A stretch of 64,000 bases of DNA from Sphingobacterium paucimobilis HER1398 (GCF_000416985.1 NZ_ATDL01000022.1:248001-312000); one strand, 5' to 3'. Positions 27,608-36,981 are shown, counted from the stretch's first letter. Made by a program: numbers and translations. Notes: generated by a model from the sequence alone, not told the origin.

Positions 27608-27643
27608 AAAATACCTGAAGCTCCCCGCTTCAGGTATTTTTTA
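27608..27643 (+). terminator. strong T-tailed hairpin without an upstream gene
   Basis: AAAATACCTGAAGC (27608-27621) pairs perfectly with 27627-27640 around TCCCC and runs into a T-stretch. It is oriented rightward, only 20 bp before the LRR gene, while no rightward gene ends upstream. It may end a small RNA or a lost gene, or act as an attenuator for the LRR gene. The rest of 27288-27607 shows no gene. Confidence 0.65.
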
Positions 27644-27662
27644 TATTGATTATACCTGACGA

Positions 27663-28463
27663 ATGTTTAATGCTTATATAAAGAGGGAACTTTATCGAAT
27701 GAAAGATATTGAATTTGAGGAATACTGGAATAGCTTAAGCTTGCTTTGGCAGGCTAATATCAGTCACGGATTGGGAAATGATTATTCTTTGCGAGGTAAA
27801 ATACCGTCATCGTTTGAAGAGTTTGACAAGGTCAAGCAACTCGATCTAAGTCAACATGCCAACTTAGAACCTTTGTCATACTTTGCTAATCTCGAGGCGC
27901 TGTCCCTATCAGCATGGACAGATATAGATTATACAAATCTAAGTAAGTGCATAAATTTAAAGGAACTGGAATTGGCCAATACAGACATAAGTGATCTGAA
28001 TTGGATCAGCCCTTTGAAGAAGTTAAAGAAACTGCGGATAAGTAAAACCAGTATCAAAAGTATTGCCCCCTTGTCCACACTGCCAGAACTTCAAAAGATA
28101 GATATATCGGAAACTGAAATCGACGACTGGAAGCCATTAGAAAGTATCCCTAAGCTGTCTGAGTTGTATGCCATACATTGTAATACAGCTATAGACCTGG
28201 ACACTGTATCAAAACTCAAAAATCTTAAACTACTCGATATACGTGGTAATGAAATCGAAAGTCTAGATTTTATCGCTGCATTGAAAAAAATAAAATGCAT
28301 ATGGGATGTAGACTGTAACGACAGCAATTATGAAATACTAAAAACCCTTCCAAAGCTTAATCAAATAGGTTGTCGCAAAGAAGTGTTTGAAGAAATTAAA
28401 GATTGGTTTGCCGACAGAAAGATGTATTATAATGTGGAAGGAAAAGAAATTACGTTGGCCTAA
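27663..28463 (+). CDS. internalin-like leucine-rich-repeat protein
   Basis: 266 residues. No signal peptide. From about residue 50 to 225 it has 22-residue LRRs such as LKKLRISKTSIKSIAPLSTL and LQKIDISETEIDDWKPLESI, preceded and followed by short acidic caps. LRR proteins of this kind bind other proteins; the absence of an export signal suggests a cytoplasmic role. An internal ATG 12 codons in (MKDIEFEEYW) is an alternative start. It converges with an ankyrin-repeat gene, another protein-binding family. Confidence 0.75.
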   Translation: MFNAYIKRELYRMKDIEFEEYWNSLSLLWQANISHGLGNDYSLRGKIPSSFEEFDKVKQLDLSQHANLEPLSYFANLEALSLSAWTDIDYTNLSKCINLKELELANTDISDLNWISPLKKLKKLRISKTSIKSIAPLSTLPELQKIDISETEIDDWKPLESIPKLSELYAIHCNTAIDLDTVSKLKNLKLLDIRGNEIESLDFIAALKKIKCIWDVDCNDSNYEILKTLPKLNQIGCRKEVFEEIKDWFADRKMYYNVEGKEITLA

Positions 28464-28529
28464 TTTTTCGTTGACCGAGAAAAAGCTATTGTAAATTTTG
28501 GTGCAAAAAAACGTTTAGAGGTTAACTTA

Positions 28530-29345
28530 TCAGCTGTATTGTTCAAGCAGGTCGGCTATTTCTTCCTGTTTATTTTTTGTTGCAAAAGTAAGGGCTTTAT
28601 AACCGCCTTTTTCCTCGGCGCGAACATCCGCCCCAGCTGAAATCAATAATTTGACACTTTCAATATCCCCCTTAATGGTTGCTGACATTAAAGGTGTAAT
28701 TCCCTTTTTACTTTTGACATTAACATCTGCCTTACCTTTGATCAGTGCACGTATACTTTCTGCTTTTCCGTTTTGTGCTGCCCATGTCAATGCCGTAAAC
28801 CCGCCTTTGTCTTTGATATTCGGATCAACCCCTGCCTCTAACAGCGCATTGATCAAGTCTACCCTCCCATTATAGGCGGGTAAAAACAAGGCTGTTTGTT
28901 TATCTTTATCTTGTACCTTTAAATCTGCCCCTGCATCGATTACCATTTTCAGGATAGCAACATTCGGCTGTGCACAAGCATAGTGCAGAGCAGCCTTTCC
29001 GTAAATATCTTGGATATCGGTCTTCGCATTTGCTTTTAACAAGCTATTAACGACATCGATATATCCTCCTCTCAACGCTCCTTTTATAGCGGTAAATCCC
29101 TGTATATTGGAAAGATCGACATCCGCTCCAGACGCTATCAATAACGACACCAAATCCAAATAACCAAAATTCGAAGCTATCATCAGGGCTGTAGTGCCAG
29201 TATGGAATGGCTCATAATTTTTCGCTTCTCCTTCTTGCAATGTGGCATTCAGGCCATCTGCGATAAGTTTCTTAATCTCAGGAATTCCTTTGTCCGTCTC
29301 GGAATAGGCATCTATCTGTGCTAACAGTTGACTTGTATGACTCAC
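28530..29345 (-). CDS. ankyrin-repeat protein
   Basis: About 271 residues from a GTG at 29345 (VSHTSQLLAQIDAYSETD); a TTG at 29384 would add 13 hydrophobic residues, and no ATG is available. Six to seven ankyrin repeats follow, for example TTALMIASNFGYLDLVSLLI, KAALHYACAQPNVAILKMVI and ITPLMSATIKGDIESVKLLI. Ankyrin repeats mediate protein binding; the partner is unknown. It faces the LRR gene with a 66-bp gap. Confidence 0.75.
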   Translation of the reverse strand: MSHTSQLLAQIDAYSETDKGIPEIKKLIADGLNATLQEGEAKNYEPFHTGTTALMIASNFGYLDLVSLLIASGADVDLSNIQGFTAIKGALRGGYIDVVNSLLKANAKTDIQDIYGKAALHYACAQPNVAILKMVIDAGADLKVQDKDKQTALFLPAYNGRVDLINALLEAGVDPNIKDKGGFTALTWAAQNGKAESIRALIKGKADVNVKSKKGITPLMSATIKGDIESVKLLISAGADVRAEEKGGYKALTFATKNKQEEIADLLEQYS

Positions 29346-29433
29346 TATAATGAAATAATATGCTTGTAGGGCTAAGATAGGCAAAATATCAACTTAATTG
29401 ATCATACGGAGTATTTATGCTGAAGAGAACATG

Positions 29434-30627
29434 TCAAAATAGCCCCTCTAACAATTTTCTCAGTGCTGATGTTCTGTTGGAAGGGCTCACCTGTGATAGC
29501 TTCAAAGAAGTACATCCGTTAAAAAGGACAAATTGCTTGATGCGTTCCGCAAAAGGCTTTGCCCATAAATCAAGGTCAACCGACTGATTTTCCACATGCA
29601 GATGGATAATTTCAAATTGCTGCTGCTTTCGGTGCGCCTTGCAGTCTACACGACCTACAAATGTATTACCAAATAAGATTGGCAAACAAAAGTAACCATA
29701 CTGTCGCTTCTCTTTTGGTGCATAGCATTCCATACGATAATCAAAATCAAAGAATTGCTTGAGTCGATCGCGGTGTATGATCGCATTATCGAATGGTGAT
29801 AGAAGTCTGACCTCTGGAATATTTCGTTCTGCTTTTACCTCCATCAAATCACATCGTACGAATACAGGCGGATAACATTTGATATGGATTGATTCGACCA
29901 TTCGTCCTTCGAGCATGACCGACAAAACTTCTTTTACATCTTTCCTTACCCCCTCTCCGGTCTTGAGATGCATAATCTGCTTGACCGTAGTCCATCCATA
30001 GGCATTCAGATAGGTCTTGACCAGATAGTTTGCGAACTCCATTGGACTAGGCACCGTTAGGTCTAGAGTCGCAGGTAAAACCCGCTCAGGCAAATCGTAA
30101 GTCTTCTGCATACCTTCACGTCCTGAAACCATCAAATCACCTTGTAAAAAAAGGCGTTCCAAAGCAATCTTTGTTGGCTTCCAATCCCACCAACTCCCTT
30201 TTTTCTTAGCTTGATTTTCAAAGTCACGGACCCTTTTTGGTCCTTCTGCGCGAATCGTATCTATGATGTATTGCATCACCGTAGAATCGGCCTTATAATA
30301 ATGAGAATCATTATCCCTAACTTCCAGCATCTGTGCTTGAGCAAAACGATAGTCTCGCATCGGAAGATAAGAAGCAGCATGAAACCAGTACTCGAAAATC
30401 TGGCGTTCTTGCACCAACTCGTCTAAGTAATCTGTCTTGTAATCAGGAATCCGCGTCCAAAGCGTGTGATGATGAGCTCTTTCGACAACCGATAGGGTAT
30501 CTATTTGTAGATAACCGAGCTGTTCTAGCGCCTGGCCTACAGCAGCTTTTCCCTCTCCAAATGGAGCATCATAACGTAATCCCTGTCTTTCTAATGTAAT
30601 AGACTGTAACTCCTCTATCGTCAACAT
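29434..30627 (-). CDS. ycaQ: YcaQ-family winged-helix DNA glycosylase
   Basis: 397 residues, HTH_42/YcaQ family. The N-terminal signature LGYLQIDTLSVVERAHHHTL includes the QxD catalytic pair at residues 41-43; further blocks are FEYWFHAASYLPMRDYRF and VRLLSPFDNAIIHRDRLKQF. Characterised relatives (AlkZ, AlkX/YcaQ) remove bulky alkylated bases and unhook interstrand crosslinks. It is a single gene with no linked toxin biosynthesis cluster. Confidence 0.88.
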   Translation of the reverse strand: MLTIEELQSITLERQGLRYDAPFGEGKAAVGQALEQLGYLQIDTLSVVERAHHHTLWTRIPDYKTDYLDELVQERQIFEYWFHAASYLPMRDYRFAQAQMLEVRDNDSHYYKADSTVMQYIIDTIRAEGPKRVRDFENQAKKKGSWWDWKPTKIALERLFLQGDLMVSGREGMQKTYDLPERVLPATLDLTVPSPMEFANYLVKTYLNAYGWTTVKQIMHLKTGEGVRKDVKEVLSVMLEGRMVESIHIKCYPPVFVRCDLMEVKAERNIPEVRLLSPFDNAIIHRDRLKQFFDFDYRMECYAPKEKRQYGYFCLPILFGNTFVGRVDCKAHRKQQQFEIIHLHVENQSVDLDLWAKPFAERIKQFVLFNGCTSLKLSQVSPSNRTSALRKLLEGLF

Positions 30628-30941
30628 TTTGTGCGCTATAATTAAGCAAAATTATTCGTAAAAGATAAGCTTCTATGAGCGTATCTCAGCTATCTCTTTA
30701 CTTTTTATTTGCTTACAAGGTAGGTGTATCTGTGACAGCCCTATGGCAGGAGGATATTGAGCCATGGTCCAATGCTGGCCTGTGCAGATGACCCGAAGCT
30801 CGAAAATGACACGAGTTGCTCTTCACCAAGAGACGAATTGTAAATACTGCTCTTCGAATCGAAGATAGGTCTTGCCCCGTAGCAGTAATTGGCATAAGTT
30901 TGGTTAACTATTTTAAAACACATAACAGCAAAACAGAATAT

Positions 30942-31307
30942 ATGAGTTACGATATCGCCTTATTTAGGATAGAGACCAAAGAAAAGGAGGAAATCTCTAC
31001 CAATGACGATTTTTTTGAAAGTACTGACAACCTGCTCCCATTTACAGAACAGCAGTACCTCGACCTCAAGCAGCGACTCTTGAACTACGACTATCTACTG
31101 GCTGAAGAAACGAATACAGGACTACACTTCAACCATGAGGACGAAGATTTTGGGCAAGCCCTATTGACTGCACATGCTCTTTATTTCACCGCGGCATGGG
31201 GTGAAAATTCCATCTTTGAAGTAGGCATAGTCGCTTCCGAATTTACCGATACCGGAGAATACGCTAAGTACGATTTTCAGAATGGAGGATGGGAAACATG
31301 GGACTAA
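30942..31307 (+). CDS. hypothetical protein, 121 residues
   Basis: Starts at ATG 30942 (MSYDIALFRIETKEKEEIST); the frame is open further upstream but that part does not look coding. The protein is acidic and soluble, with FTEQQYLDLKQRLLNYDY and a C-terminal GWETWD. No family is recognised. The next gene overlaps its last 19 bases. The 30628-30941 spacer holds no convincing gene. Confidence 0.6.
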   Translation: MSYDIALFRIETKEKEEISTNDDFFESTDNLLPFTEQQYLDLKQRLLNYDYLLAEETNTGLHFNHEDEDFGQALLTAHALYFTAAWGENSIFEVGIVASEFTDTGEYAKYDFQNGGWETWD

Positions 31308-31813
31308 GGCTACGCTATCTAAAACAGGTGCTGGCTCTGTCCTTAGCGATGCTGGCATTGCCTTTTCATTCCTGTACACAGATGAACAAACAGGCAACGA
31401 ACGAGACCGAAGAACTCCTACCAGCGAATCAAGGACAGTTAAATGACTCTCTGCAAGAACTCGAAGAACAGCTGTCCCCCGACCAACCGCTACCACTCCC
31501 AACCTATACCAAACTGAAGGCTGATATGTTAGCCCGATTTAAGCTGTTATTGTCCGAAGAAATGATCACTTCCTTGGAGTACAGACACTACACAGAAACC
31601 ATAACAAAAGATATTAGATTCTGCGAAACCAACACTGATACGGCAAAGGTAAAGTTACAACTGTTGGATGGTCTCCAAAAAATGGAAAATGCAGAACTCG
31701 ACACCGAAGACAGAGAAGCTATTGTAGATTGTTACTTCATACTTTCAGAAAAGCATGGAATCGATATAAAACGACAGCTCCATAAATGGCTCTATGGCTC
31801 CATAATACCCTAA
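31289..31813 (+). CDS. hypothetical lipoprotein, 174 residues
   Basis: A signal sequence (KQVLALSLAMLALPFHSC) ends in a lipobox-like HSC near residue 29. The mature part is helical and acid-rich (ETEELLPANQGQ, LEEQLSPDQP) without known motifs. It overlaps the preceding gene by 19 bp and is probably translationally coupled to it. A second ATG three codons in is also possible. Confidence 0.6.
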   Translation: MGNMGLRLRYLKQVLALSLAMLALPFHSCTQMNKQATNETEELLPANQGQLNDSLQELEEQLSPDQPLPLPTYTKLKADMLARFKLLLSEEMITSLEYRHYTETITKDIRFCETNTDTAKVKLQLLDGLQKMENAELDTEDREAIVDCYFILSEKHGIDIKRQLHKWLYGSIIP

Positions 31814-31937
31814 CCATGTGCATACTGCAAGATATTTCGATATGCTATATCTTAAAGAAAAAATGTATATTAGTTGTGTATAAAAAAGTAGAATGAAGGG
31901 TTGATAATGTGGCAATTAATCAAAAAGAAGCGTATAT

Positions 31938-32549
31938 ATGAAAATACTTATTATCTTTTTAATCACACTGGCTGTGGCACCATCATTTGCACAAATGACA
32001 GTAAGTCAAAAATATGATTCATCGACTACGGAGCGAAGAGACACTGCATTTCGTGTTATAAATATGAATAACACCAAGAAACCAGTCCCAGTAGCGTTTT
32101 TTCTCAATGGAAAATTTATCGGCTCTCATTATTTCATCAAACCGGATCTTATAGAGAATATCAACATCGTAAAGCGAGACACGCTGATCGGAGCAAAAAA
32201 CTATATGGCCCAAATCTACGTCAAGGTAAAAAGTGATTACACGCCCAGGCTTATCTCTCTAGCCGATATAAAAGCTAAATATACCGATTTTAAACAAACG
32301 CCCGTTGTATTTATGCTTGATGCGGATGTTATAAATTCCGAACCCGACAGCTATTTCGTAGACGAAAACATGCTTCTATCTGTAGTCGTCGACAACCTGG
32401 ATACTATTGAAATAGGTGTAATAAAATTGATCACAAGGACTGAAGAAAACATAAAAAAACGTAATAACATTATCCTTCGTGGGAAAGAACTCGCGGATAA
32501 TAAAGAGACAGCTGCGCTGAGCAATGACAGAACATCTAAAATACTATAA
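31938..32549 (+). CDS. secreted hypothetical protein, 203 residues
   Basis: A signal peptide (MKILIIFLITLAVAPSFAQ) is followed by a beta-rich domain with VAFFLNGKFIGSHYFIKPDL and IENINIVKRDT. This vaguely resembles the plug-like INGK...PxxIxxIxVxK pattern of small exported Bacteroidota proteins. No firm family can be given. It stands alone, rightward, facing the Tet-type efflux gene. Confidence 0.6.
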   Translation: MKILIIFLITLAVAPSFAQMTVSQKYDSSTTERRDTAFRVINMNNTKKPVPVAFFLNGKFIGSHYFIKPDLIENINIVKRDTLIGAKNYMAQIYVKVKSDYTPRLISLADIKAKYTDFKQTPVVFMLDADVINSEPDSYFVDENMLLSVVVDNLDTIEIGVIKLITRTEENIKKRNNIILRGKELADNKETAALSNDRTSKIL

Positions 32550-32709
32550 ATTTGGCCTTTGAGTTGATTTAACAGATACCATCGTCCATCTTAATCCTCT
32601 GGTGAATAGGCCAGCTATCTCTTACAAAGCATAATTATCGGAATAACGAAGCTCTATAAAACACAATAAGCTTTTTCGAGAAAATACTTGGCTCTAAAGA
32701 AAACAAAGT

Positions 32710-32732
32710 GGCGCGAGCAGAAAACTCGCGCC
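32710..32732 (-). terminator. hairpin terminator of the efflux gene
   Basis: GGCGCGAG (32710-32717) pairs with CTCGCGCC (32725-32732) around a seven-base loop. On the minus strand it is followed by ACTTTGTTTTCTTT, and it sits 8 bp beyond the stop of the MFS gene. Confidence 0.7.
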
Positions 32733-32739
32733 AGTCCGA

Positions 32740-33963
32740 TCACAAGGTCCTATTCTTGGCTTGAAATGCAACATATACAATAACTCCGCTAATCGCTGTC
32801 AATACGAAACCGAGAAAAAATGGGGCTCCAGCAAATTCAAAAGAGGCATCATCAAGCGTAAAGCAGTAAAATAGATTGGTCATCACGGGAGGACCTATCA
32901 TCGAAGCAGCACTCATCAAACTTGTAAGTGCTCCCTGAAGCTCTCCCTGTTCGTTTGCAGGCACACTTTTAGAAATAACAGATTGAAGAGCAGATCCACA
33001 GATGCCCCCTAGACTATAGGGTATGAGAAATACGAACATCATCCAGCCCTGTGTAGCAAATGAGAACAGAAGCAACCCAAATGCATAAAATGATAATCCA
33101 TAATAAATACTTGCTCGTTCGCCCAGCTTGGGAATCGTCCAGCGGATCAAGACCCCTTGGACCAAACCCAACAATAATCCCAACAGGCCTAACGAAAGAC
33201 CTACGATGCGCTCTGTCCAATTAAACTGGTACATCGTAAAAAAATGCCAGTTGCTCTGGACGGCATGTAATGCGATATACGTAAGGAATAATGCGATAAC
33301 CAGTCCCGATATTTGGGGATGTCGGCGTAAGAACTTAAATGAACCTATGGGATTGGCCCGCTTCCACTCAAATGGACGTCGACTCGCAGCATTCAGACTC
33401 TCGGGCAGGACAAAGTAGCCATACAGGAAGTTTAGGAAGCATAAAGCAGCAGCCATATAGAAGGGAACTCTCGCTCCATATTGTCCCAATAAGCCACCTA
33501 TCACTGGTCCTATTATAAACCCCAGTCCCATTGCTGCGCCTATCATTCCAAAATTCTTAGCCCTATTTTCGTCTGTGGATATATCCGCAATATAGGCAGT
33601 AGCAGTAGACATACTGGCTCCGGTCACTCCTGCAATAATCCGTCCTAGAAACAGCCAACCTATAGAAGGTGCAAGTGCAAGGAAAATGTAATCTATGGCA
33701 AAGCCAAAGAGGGAGAGCAGAATGATGGGACGCCTGCCATATCGGTCGCTGAGATTACCTATAATGGGAGAGCATACAAACTGTGTGAATGCATATGCAA
33801 AAGCTAACCATCCGCCGTAGGTGGCGGCATCACTGATATCACTATGGATCAATTCTTTGATAAGCTTAGGTACAACGGGCAGTATGATACCCCATCCTAT
33901 AATATCAAGCAACAGCGTGATAAATATGAAGCTAATGGCGGCTTCTTTTTGTGATTTTTTCAT
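32740..33963 (-). CDS. TetA-type (TCR/Tet) MFS efflux transporter
   Basis: 407 residues, 12 membrane spans. TetA-subfamily marks are LLDIIGWGIILPVVP in TM1, the loop motif GNLSDRYGRRPIILLSLFG, and RIIAGVTGASMSTATAYIAD in TM5. It should export a drug or related compound in exchange for protons; tetracycline cannot be claimed from sequence alone. Chromosomal Tet-like pumps of this kind are common in the phylum. An AraC-type gene lies upstream in the same direction; a 6-bp inverted repeat overlaps the start. Confidence 0.85.
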   Translation of the reverse strand: MKKSQKEAAISFIFITLLLDIIGWGIILPVVPKLIKELIHSDISDAATYGGWLAFAYAFTQFVCSPIIGNLSDRYGRRPIILLSLFGFAIDYIFLALAPSIGWLFLGRIIAGVTGASMSTATAYIADISTDENRAKNFGMIGAAMGLGFIIGPVIGGLLGQYGARVPFYMAAALCFLNFLYGYFVLPESLNAASRRPFEWKRANPIGSFKFLRRHPQISGLVIALFLTYIALHAVQSNWHFFTMYQFNWTERIVGLSLGLLGLLLGLVQGVLIRWTIPKLGERASIYYGLSFYAFGLLLFSFATQGWMMFVFLIPYSLGGICGSALQSVISKSVPANEQGELQGALTSLMSAASMIGPPVMTNLFYCFTLDDASFEFAGAPFFLGFVLTAISGVIVYVAFQAKNRTL

Positions 33964-33982
33964 GCTGTAAAAGTAAACAGCA
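33963..33982. promoter_or_regulatory. inverted repeat overlapping the efflux gene start
   Basis: TGCTGT (33963-33968) and ACAGCA (33977-33982) are separated by eight bases and abut the ATG at 33963. This position would let a repressor block the pump gene. No TetR gene is adjacent. Confidence 0.25.
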
Positions 33983-34060
33983 TCTGGAAGGCTTTTTTGT
34001 CAATTCTTGGGTGACTTCATACCATTTGTAAGATGAAGGCAGTATTTTTGGTTTGATCTG

Positions 34061-34936
34061 CTACATTCCGTTTCTATAAGCTTTGGGAGATAATCCGGCA
34101 ATCCGTTTAAAAAATCTAGAGAAGAGACTGGTGTCTCCAAAATTCAGTTCGGCGCTTATCTGCTTTATAGACAGATCAGAGGATTTGAGTAATGTTTTGG
34201 CGTGAATGATCATGATGTGATCGATCCACTGCAAGACTGATCTTCCTGTATTTTCTTTTAAAAAGGAAGTTAAGTACTGCGGAGTGAGATTTAATTTTTC
34301 GGCATAGAACTTTACACTACGTTCTTGGTGTGCATACTTTGAGATCAGCGTATAAAAATCATCGATGATCTCGTGCGTACGATTTTTGACGGTATTGTTC
34401 TTGGGTATGGAGCCTATATATTTTTCGGAAATCATACACATCAGCACCGCTACCAGATGTTGCAGCATTTCCATTTTTTTATGGCTATGGCGCTTGTTAT
34501 AGAATCCCTGGAGCAATCCTACCAGCTCAGTCTGTAACTTGACTTCTTCTGGATCAAGCCTTACAACAGGTTGCCATCGAATCTGATTGTTCATGACAAA
34601 GTCGCGCAGTATGGGAAGATTGGTCAGAAAATCCAAGGAAAGTCCAATACTTACTACCTCCGCATCGTCACTCAACTCCTCTGTCTCAATCATGAGCTGA
34701 GGCTGCAATACGGCTATATCTCCTGCACTGATGGTGTACTCTAGAAAATGTATACGAGCTTTCATTGTACCCTTTACCATAAATGCCAGCAGTAGACCGT
34801 CAAATAGCCGACTGTGGGTATGGTAACTCTGTTCGGAGTCATTGGACTGATGTAAAATAACCAGTCCTTCCGTTTTACTGGATCGGTCAATACCATAAAG
34901 CTTGTGGATATTTTCCAACGTGATCAATAATGCCAT
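34061..34936 (-). CDS. AraC-family transcriptional regulator
   Basis: 291 residues from the ATG at 34936. The N-terminal half resembles a cupin-like sensor (YHTHSRLFDGLLLAFMVKGT, AGDIAVLQPQLMIE). The C-terminal AraC double helix-turn-helix covers about 195-291, with LNLTPQYLTSFLKENTGRSV and LNFGDTSLFSRFFKRIAGLS ending in SPKAYR. It lies just downstream of the group II intron insertion, which starts only about 75 bp upstream of the ATG and may have replaced its promoter region. It may control the efflux gene next to it. Confidence 0.85.
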   Translation of the reverse strand: MALLITLENIHKLYGIDRSSKTEGLVILHQSNDSEQSYHTHSRLFDGLLLAFMVKGTMKARIHFLEYTISAGDIAVLQPQLMIETEELSDDAEVVSIGLSLDFLTNLPILRDFVMNNQIRWQPVVRLDPEEVKLQTELVGLLQGFYNKRHSHKKMEMLQHLVAVLMCMISEKYIGSIPKNNTVKNRTHEIIDDFYTLISKYAHQERSVKFYAEKLNLTPQYLTSFLKENTGRSVLQWIDHIMIIHAKTLLKSSDLSIKQISAELNFGDTSLFSRFFKRIAGLSPKAYRNGM

Positions 34937-35009
34937 ATTCAAATTTCGAAAAAAACAGGCATTTATTGCAAGAAAGTAAAGAATATACCAGGTCAGGTAT
35001 TACAAGCGA

Positions 35010-36947
35010 ATCGAGTAGGAAAGTAGGGATTATTTCCCTACTTGTCCTCTCACACCACCGTACGTACCGATCGGTATACGGCGGTTTGTTAGAATAACTT
35101 CGTTTGATGTGTTGTTTTCCAGTAATAATAGTCCGCAAATCCTTCATAACCTAGTCTAGTGAAGTAGCTGTTCGTTAGGGTTGTTTCAAGTATGACACTA
35201 GTCCCTGTTCGAGTGTAGGATTTACGAGTATTCGCATGCTGGTAGGCGAGCCAGTGTTTCGTTCCTAGTTTCACTAAGTTTCTAATTCGATTATCAATTG
35301 TTTTCCATTGTTTCCACAGGAGAACACGTAAACGTCTTCGTACTAGCCTGTCCAGTGCCATCATCACGGTCTTACCCCTTGCAACACGGAAATAGTTCAC
35401 CCAGCCACGGCTGATCTGTCGAAGATTACCCAGACGTTCACGCATAGGAGTCGCCGAGTTTCGTCGAGTATTTTGGCGTACCTTCTCTCGGATACGCCCG
35501 ATACTCTTGGGCGAAATCCGAATCTGCCAGCGTCCCTGAGCTTTGAAGAAGCTAAAACCTAACAGACTACTCTGAGTGGGGCTACTTACTTTACTTTTCT
35601 CACGGTTTACTTTCAGCTTGAGCTTGTCTTCGATGTAACCAGTGATATTCATCATAATACGATGTGCAGATTTACTGCTCTTCGTGTAGATGCTACAATC
35701 ATCAGCATAGCGTACAAAAAGGTGGCCCCGTGAGCTGAGTTCCATATCCAGTTCATCCAAAATGATGTTAGACAGAAGAGGACTTAGGGGGCTTCCCTGA
35801 GGAGTACCTTGGTGTCGTTTCTGCTCAAGACCGTTTTCCATAATACCACAGCGAAGGTATCTTCCGATCAGCTGTAACGTCCTGCGATCCTTGATCTTCT
35901 TGCTCAGAAGATGCATAAGTTTATCGTGGTTAACCTGATCGAAGAATTGCTCCAGATCAAGCTCTACGATCCAGATATAGCCCGAATTGAGGTATTCCTG
36001 TCCTTTAATGACTGCCTGATGAGCGTTCCGATTGGGACGAAAACCGTAGCTGTTGCCATGAAAATATCCCTCGTACTTTAACCCAAGCCATTGGGAAATG
36101 CTCTGCTGGATAACACGGTCAATAACCGTAGGGATACCAAGCATACGCTTACCCCCGCTTGCTTTAGGAATCTCTACTTTCCGAACAGCTTGCGGACGGT
36201 AAGTACCGGAGAGAATATCCGATCGCAGGATTTCCCAGTGCGTGTTTAGGTAGTCACGAAGTTCATCGATCTGCATACCGTCAACTCCGCTGGAACCTCC
36301 GTTGGAGATAACACGATTGACTGCGTGTTCAACGTTACGGATGTGTAATATCTCTTCCAGCATATTATTACTAAAAAAAAAAAAAAACTCAGGCATTGTG
36401 TCCATTGGCTGCACGACTCGGCTAAGCTCCTCTTACACTTTACTATCAGTTTCCGGCCTACCCTCATGTAAGCAGTTCTCTTATGTGGTTCTGCTCTTGA
36501 CGCTCCGTCATAAACTTATTGGTTCCTTTGCCATTCTAACATTCAGCCCTTCCCTTGTTCGTAATAGAGAAACAGGGTACTATGGCATCTGCTGACTTCT
36601 GACTAGACCATCATCGCATTGCTGCGGGATGTTTCTTCGTAGGCATTCGCGCATACCCTTGACAGAATTTAGTCAGATCTCCCCAGGTAAGAACGATAAC
36701 TTTCATCTCATATATCCGCTACATTTACCATAGTGCTTCCGTACAGTATAGGACTTCGGTTTGTTCAGCAACCTCATCCAGCACTTGCGGCCTTATATGT
36801 AGTTTCTGTTCGTCGGACCGAGATTTTGCCGCCGACTTCCTTCAGATTCCACCTCGCGGTGGACACCCTTGTCTTAAGCTAACACTTCCAACTGTAATGG
36901 CGTGTTCGGGACTTACACCCTAGAGTTATCGCCCATGCTGGGCGCAC
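35010..36947 (-). mobile_element. complete group II intron inserted after a terminator
   Basis: The minus strand starts GTGCGCCCAGCATGGGCG at 36947, a typical group II 5' end. After the maturase stop, domain V (plus 35052-35085, arms ACCGCCGTA/TACGGTGGT) and domain VI (AGTAGGG/CCCTACT near 35016-35045) follow, with an AT end at about 35010. Length is about 1.94 kb. The 5' exon is a terminator hairpin plus T-run, the target preferred by class C introns. The maturase lacks an endonuclease domain, which fits that class. The 3' end is uncertain by a few bases. Confidence 0.85.
35089..36363 (-). CDS. ltrA: group II intron reverse transcriptase/maturase
   Basis: 424 residues from the ATG at 36363 (MLEEILHIRNVEHAVNRVIS). 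RT domains are complete: SNGGSSGVDGMQ, IPKASGGKRMLGIP, YGFRPNRNAHQA, the catalytic FVRYADD, and GTPQGSPLSPLLSN. The GIIM maturase domain follows (LGNLRQISRGWVNYF). No HNH endonuclease domain is seen. It splices and reinserts its host intron. The frame is open upstream through a run of 15 A bases (36373-36387) to another ATG at 36414, but the family normally starts at MLEEIL. Confidence 0.93.
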   Translation of the reverse strand: MLEEILHIRNVEHAVNRVISNGGSSGVDGMQIDELRDYLNTHWEILRSDILSGTYRPQAVRKVEIPKASGGKRMLGIPTVIDRVIQQSISQWLGLKYEGYFHGNSYGFRPNRNAHQAVIKGQEYLNSGYIWIVELDLEQFFDQVNHDKLMHLLSKKIKDRRTLQLIGRYLRCGIMENGLEQKRHQGTPQGSPLSPLLSNIILDELDMELSSRGHLFVRYADDCSIYTKSSKSAHRIMMNITGYIEDKLKLKVNREKSKVSSPTQSSLLGFSFFKAQGRWQIRISPKSIGRIREKVRQNTRRNSATPMRERLGNLRQISRGWVNYFRVARGKTVMMALDRLVRRRLRVLLWKQWKTIDNRIRNLVKLGTKHWLAYQHANTRKSYTRTGTSVILETTLTNSYFTRLGYEGFADYYYWKTTHQTKLF

Positions 36948-36949
36948 TA

Positions 36950-36981
36950 AAAAAGCCGCTCCAAATTTGAAGCGGCTTTCG
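36950..36981 (-). terminator. terminator hairpin used as intron target
   Basis: On the minus strand AAAGCCGCT and AGCGGCTTT flank a CAAATTTG centre with one mismatch, followed by TTTTTTA and immediately by the intron GTGCG. Upstream on the same strand is a short frame ending VKQVILDYIGTCAK and a TAA, which may be the tail of a lost leftward gene. Confidence 0.7.

Noticed and set aside
30741..30923. 60-codon leftward frame ending ASIGPWLNILLP
   Set aside because: Mixed composition but no start context, no homology recognised and two overlapping frames of equal length; not enough to call a gene.
32740..33963. Named tetracycline-resistance determinant
   Set aside because: The pump is Tet-like, but no linked TetR gene or mobile element supports an acquired resistance gene.
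34887..35147. 86-codon leftward frame across the intron 3' end
   Set aside because: It runs through domains V and VI of the intron and overlaps the AraC start; its length is accidental.
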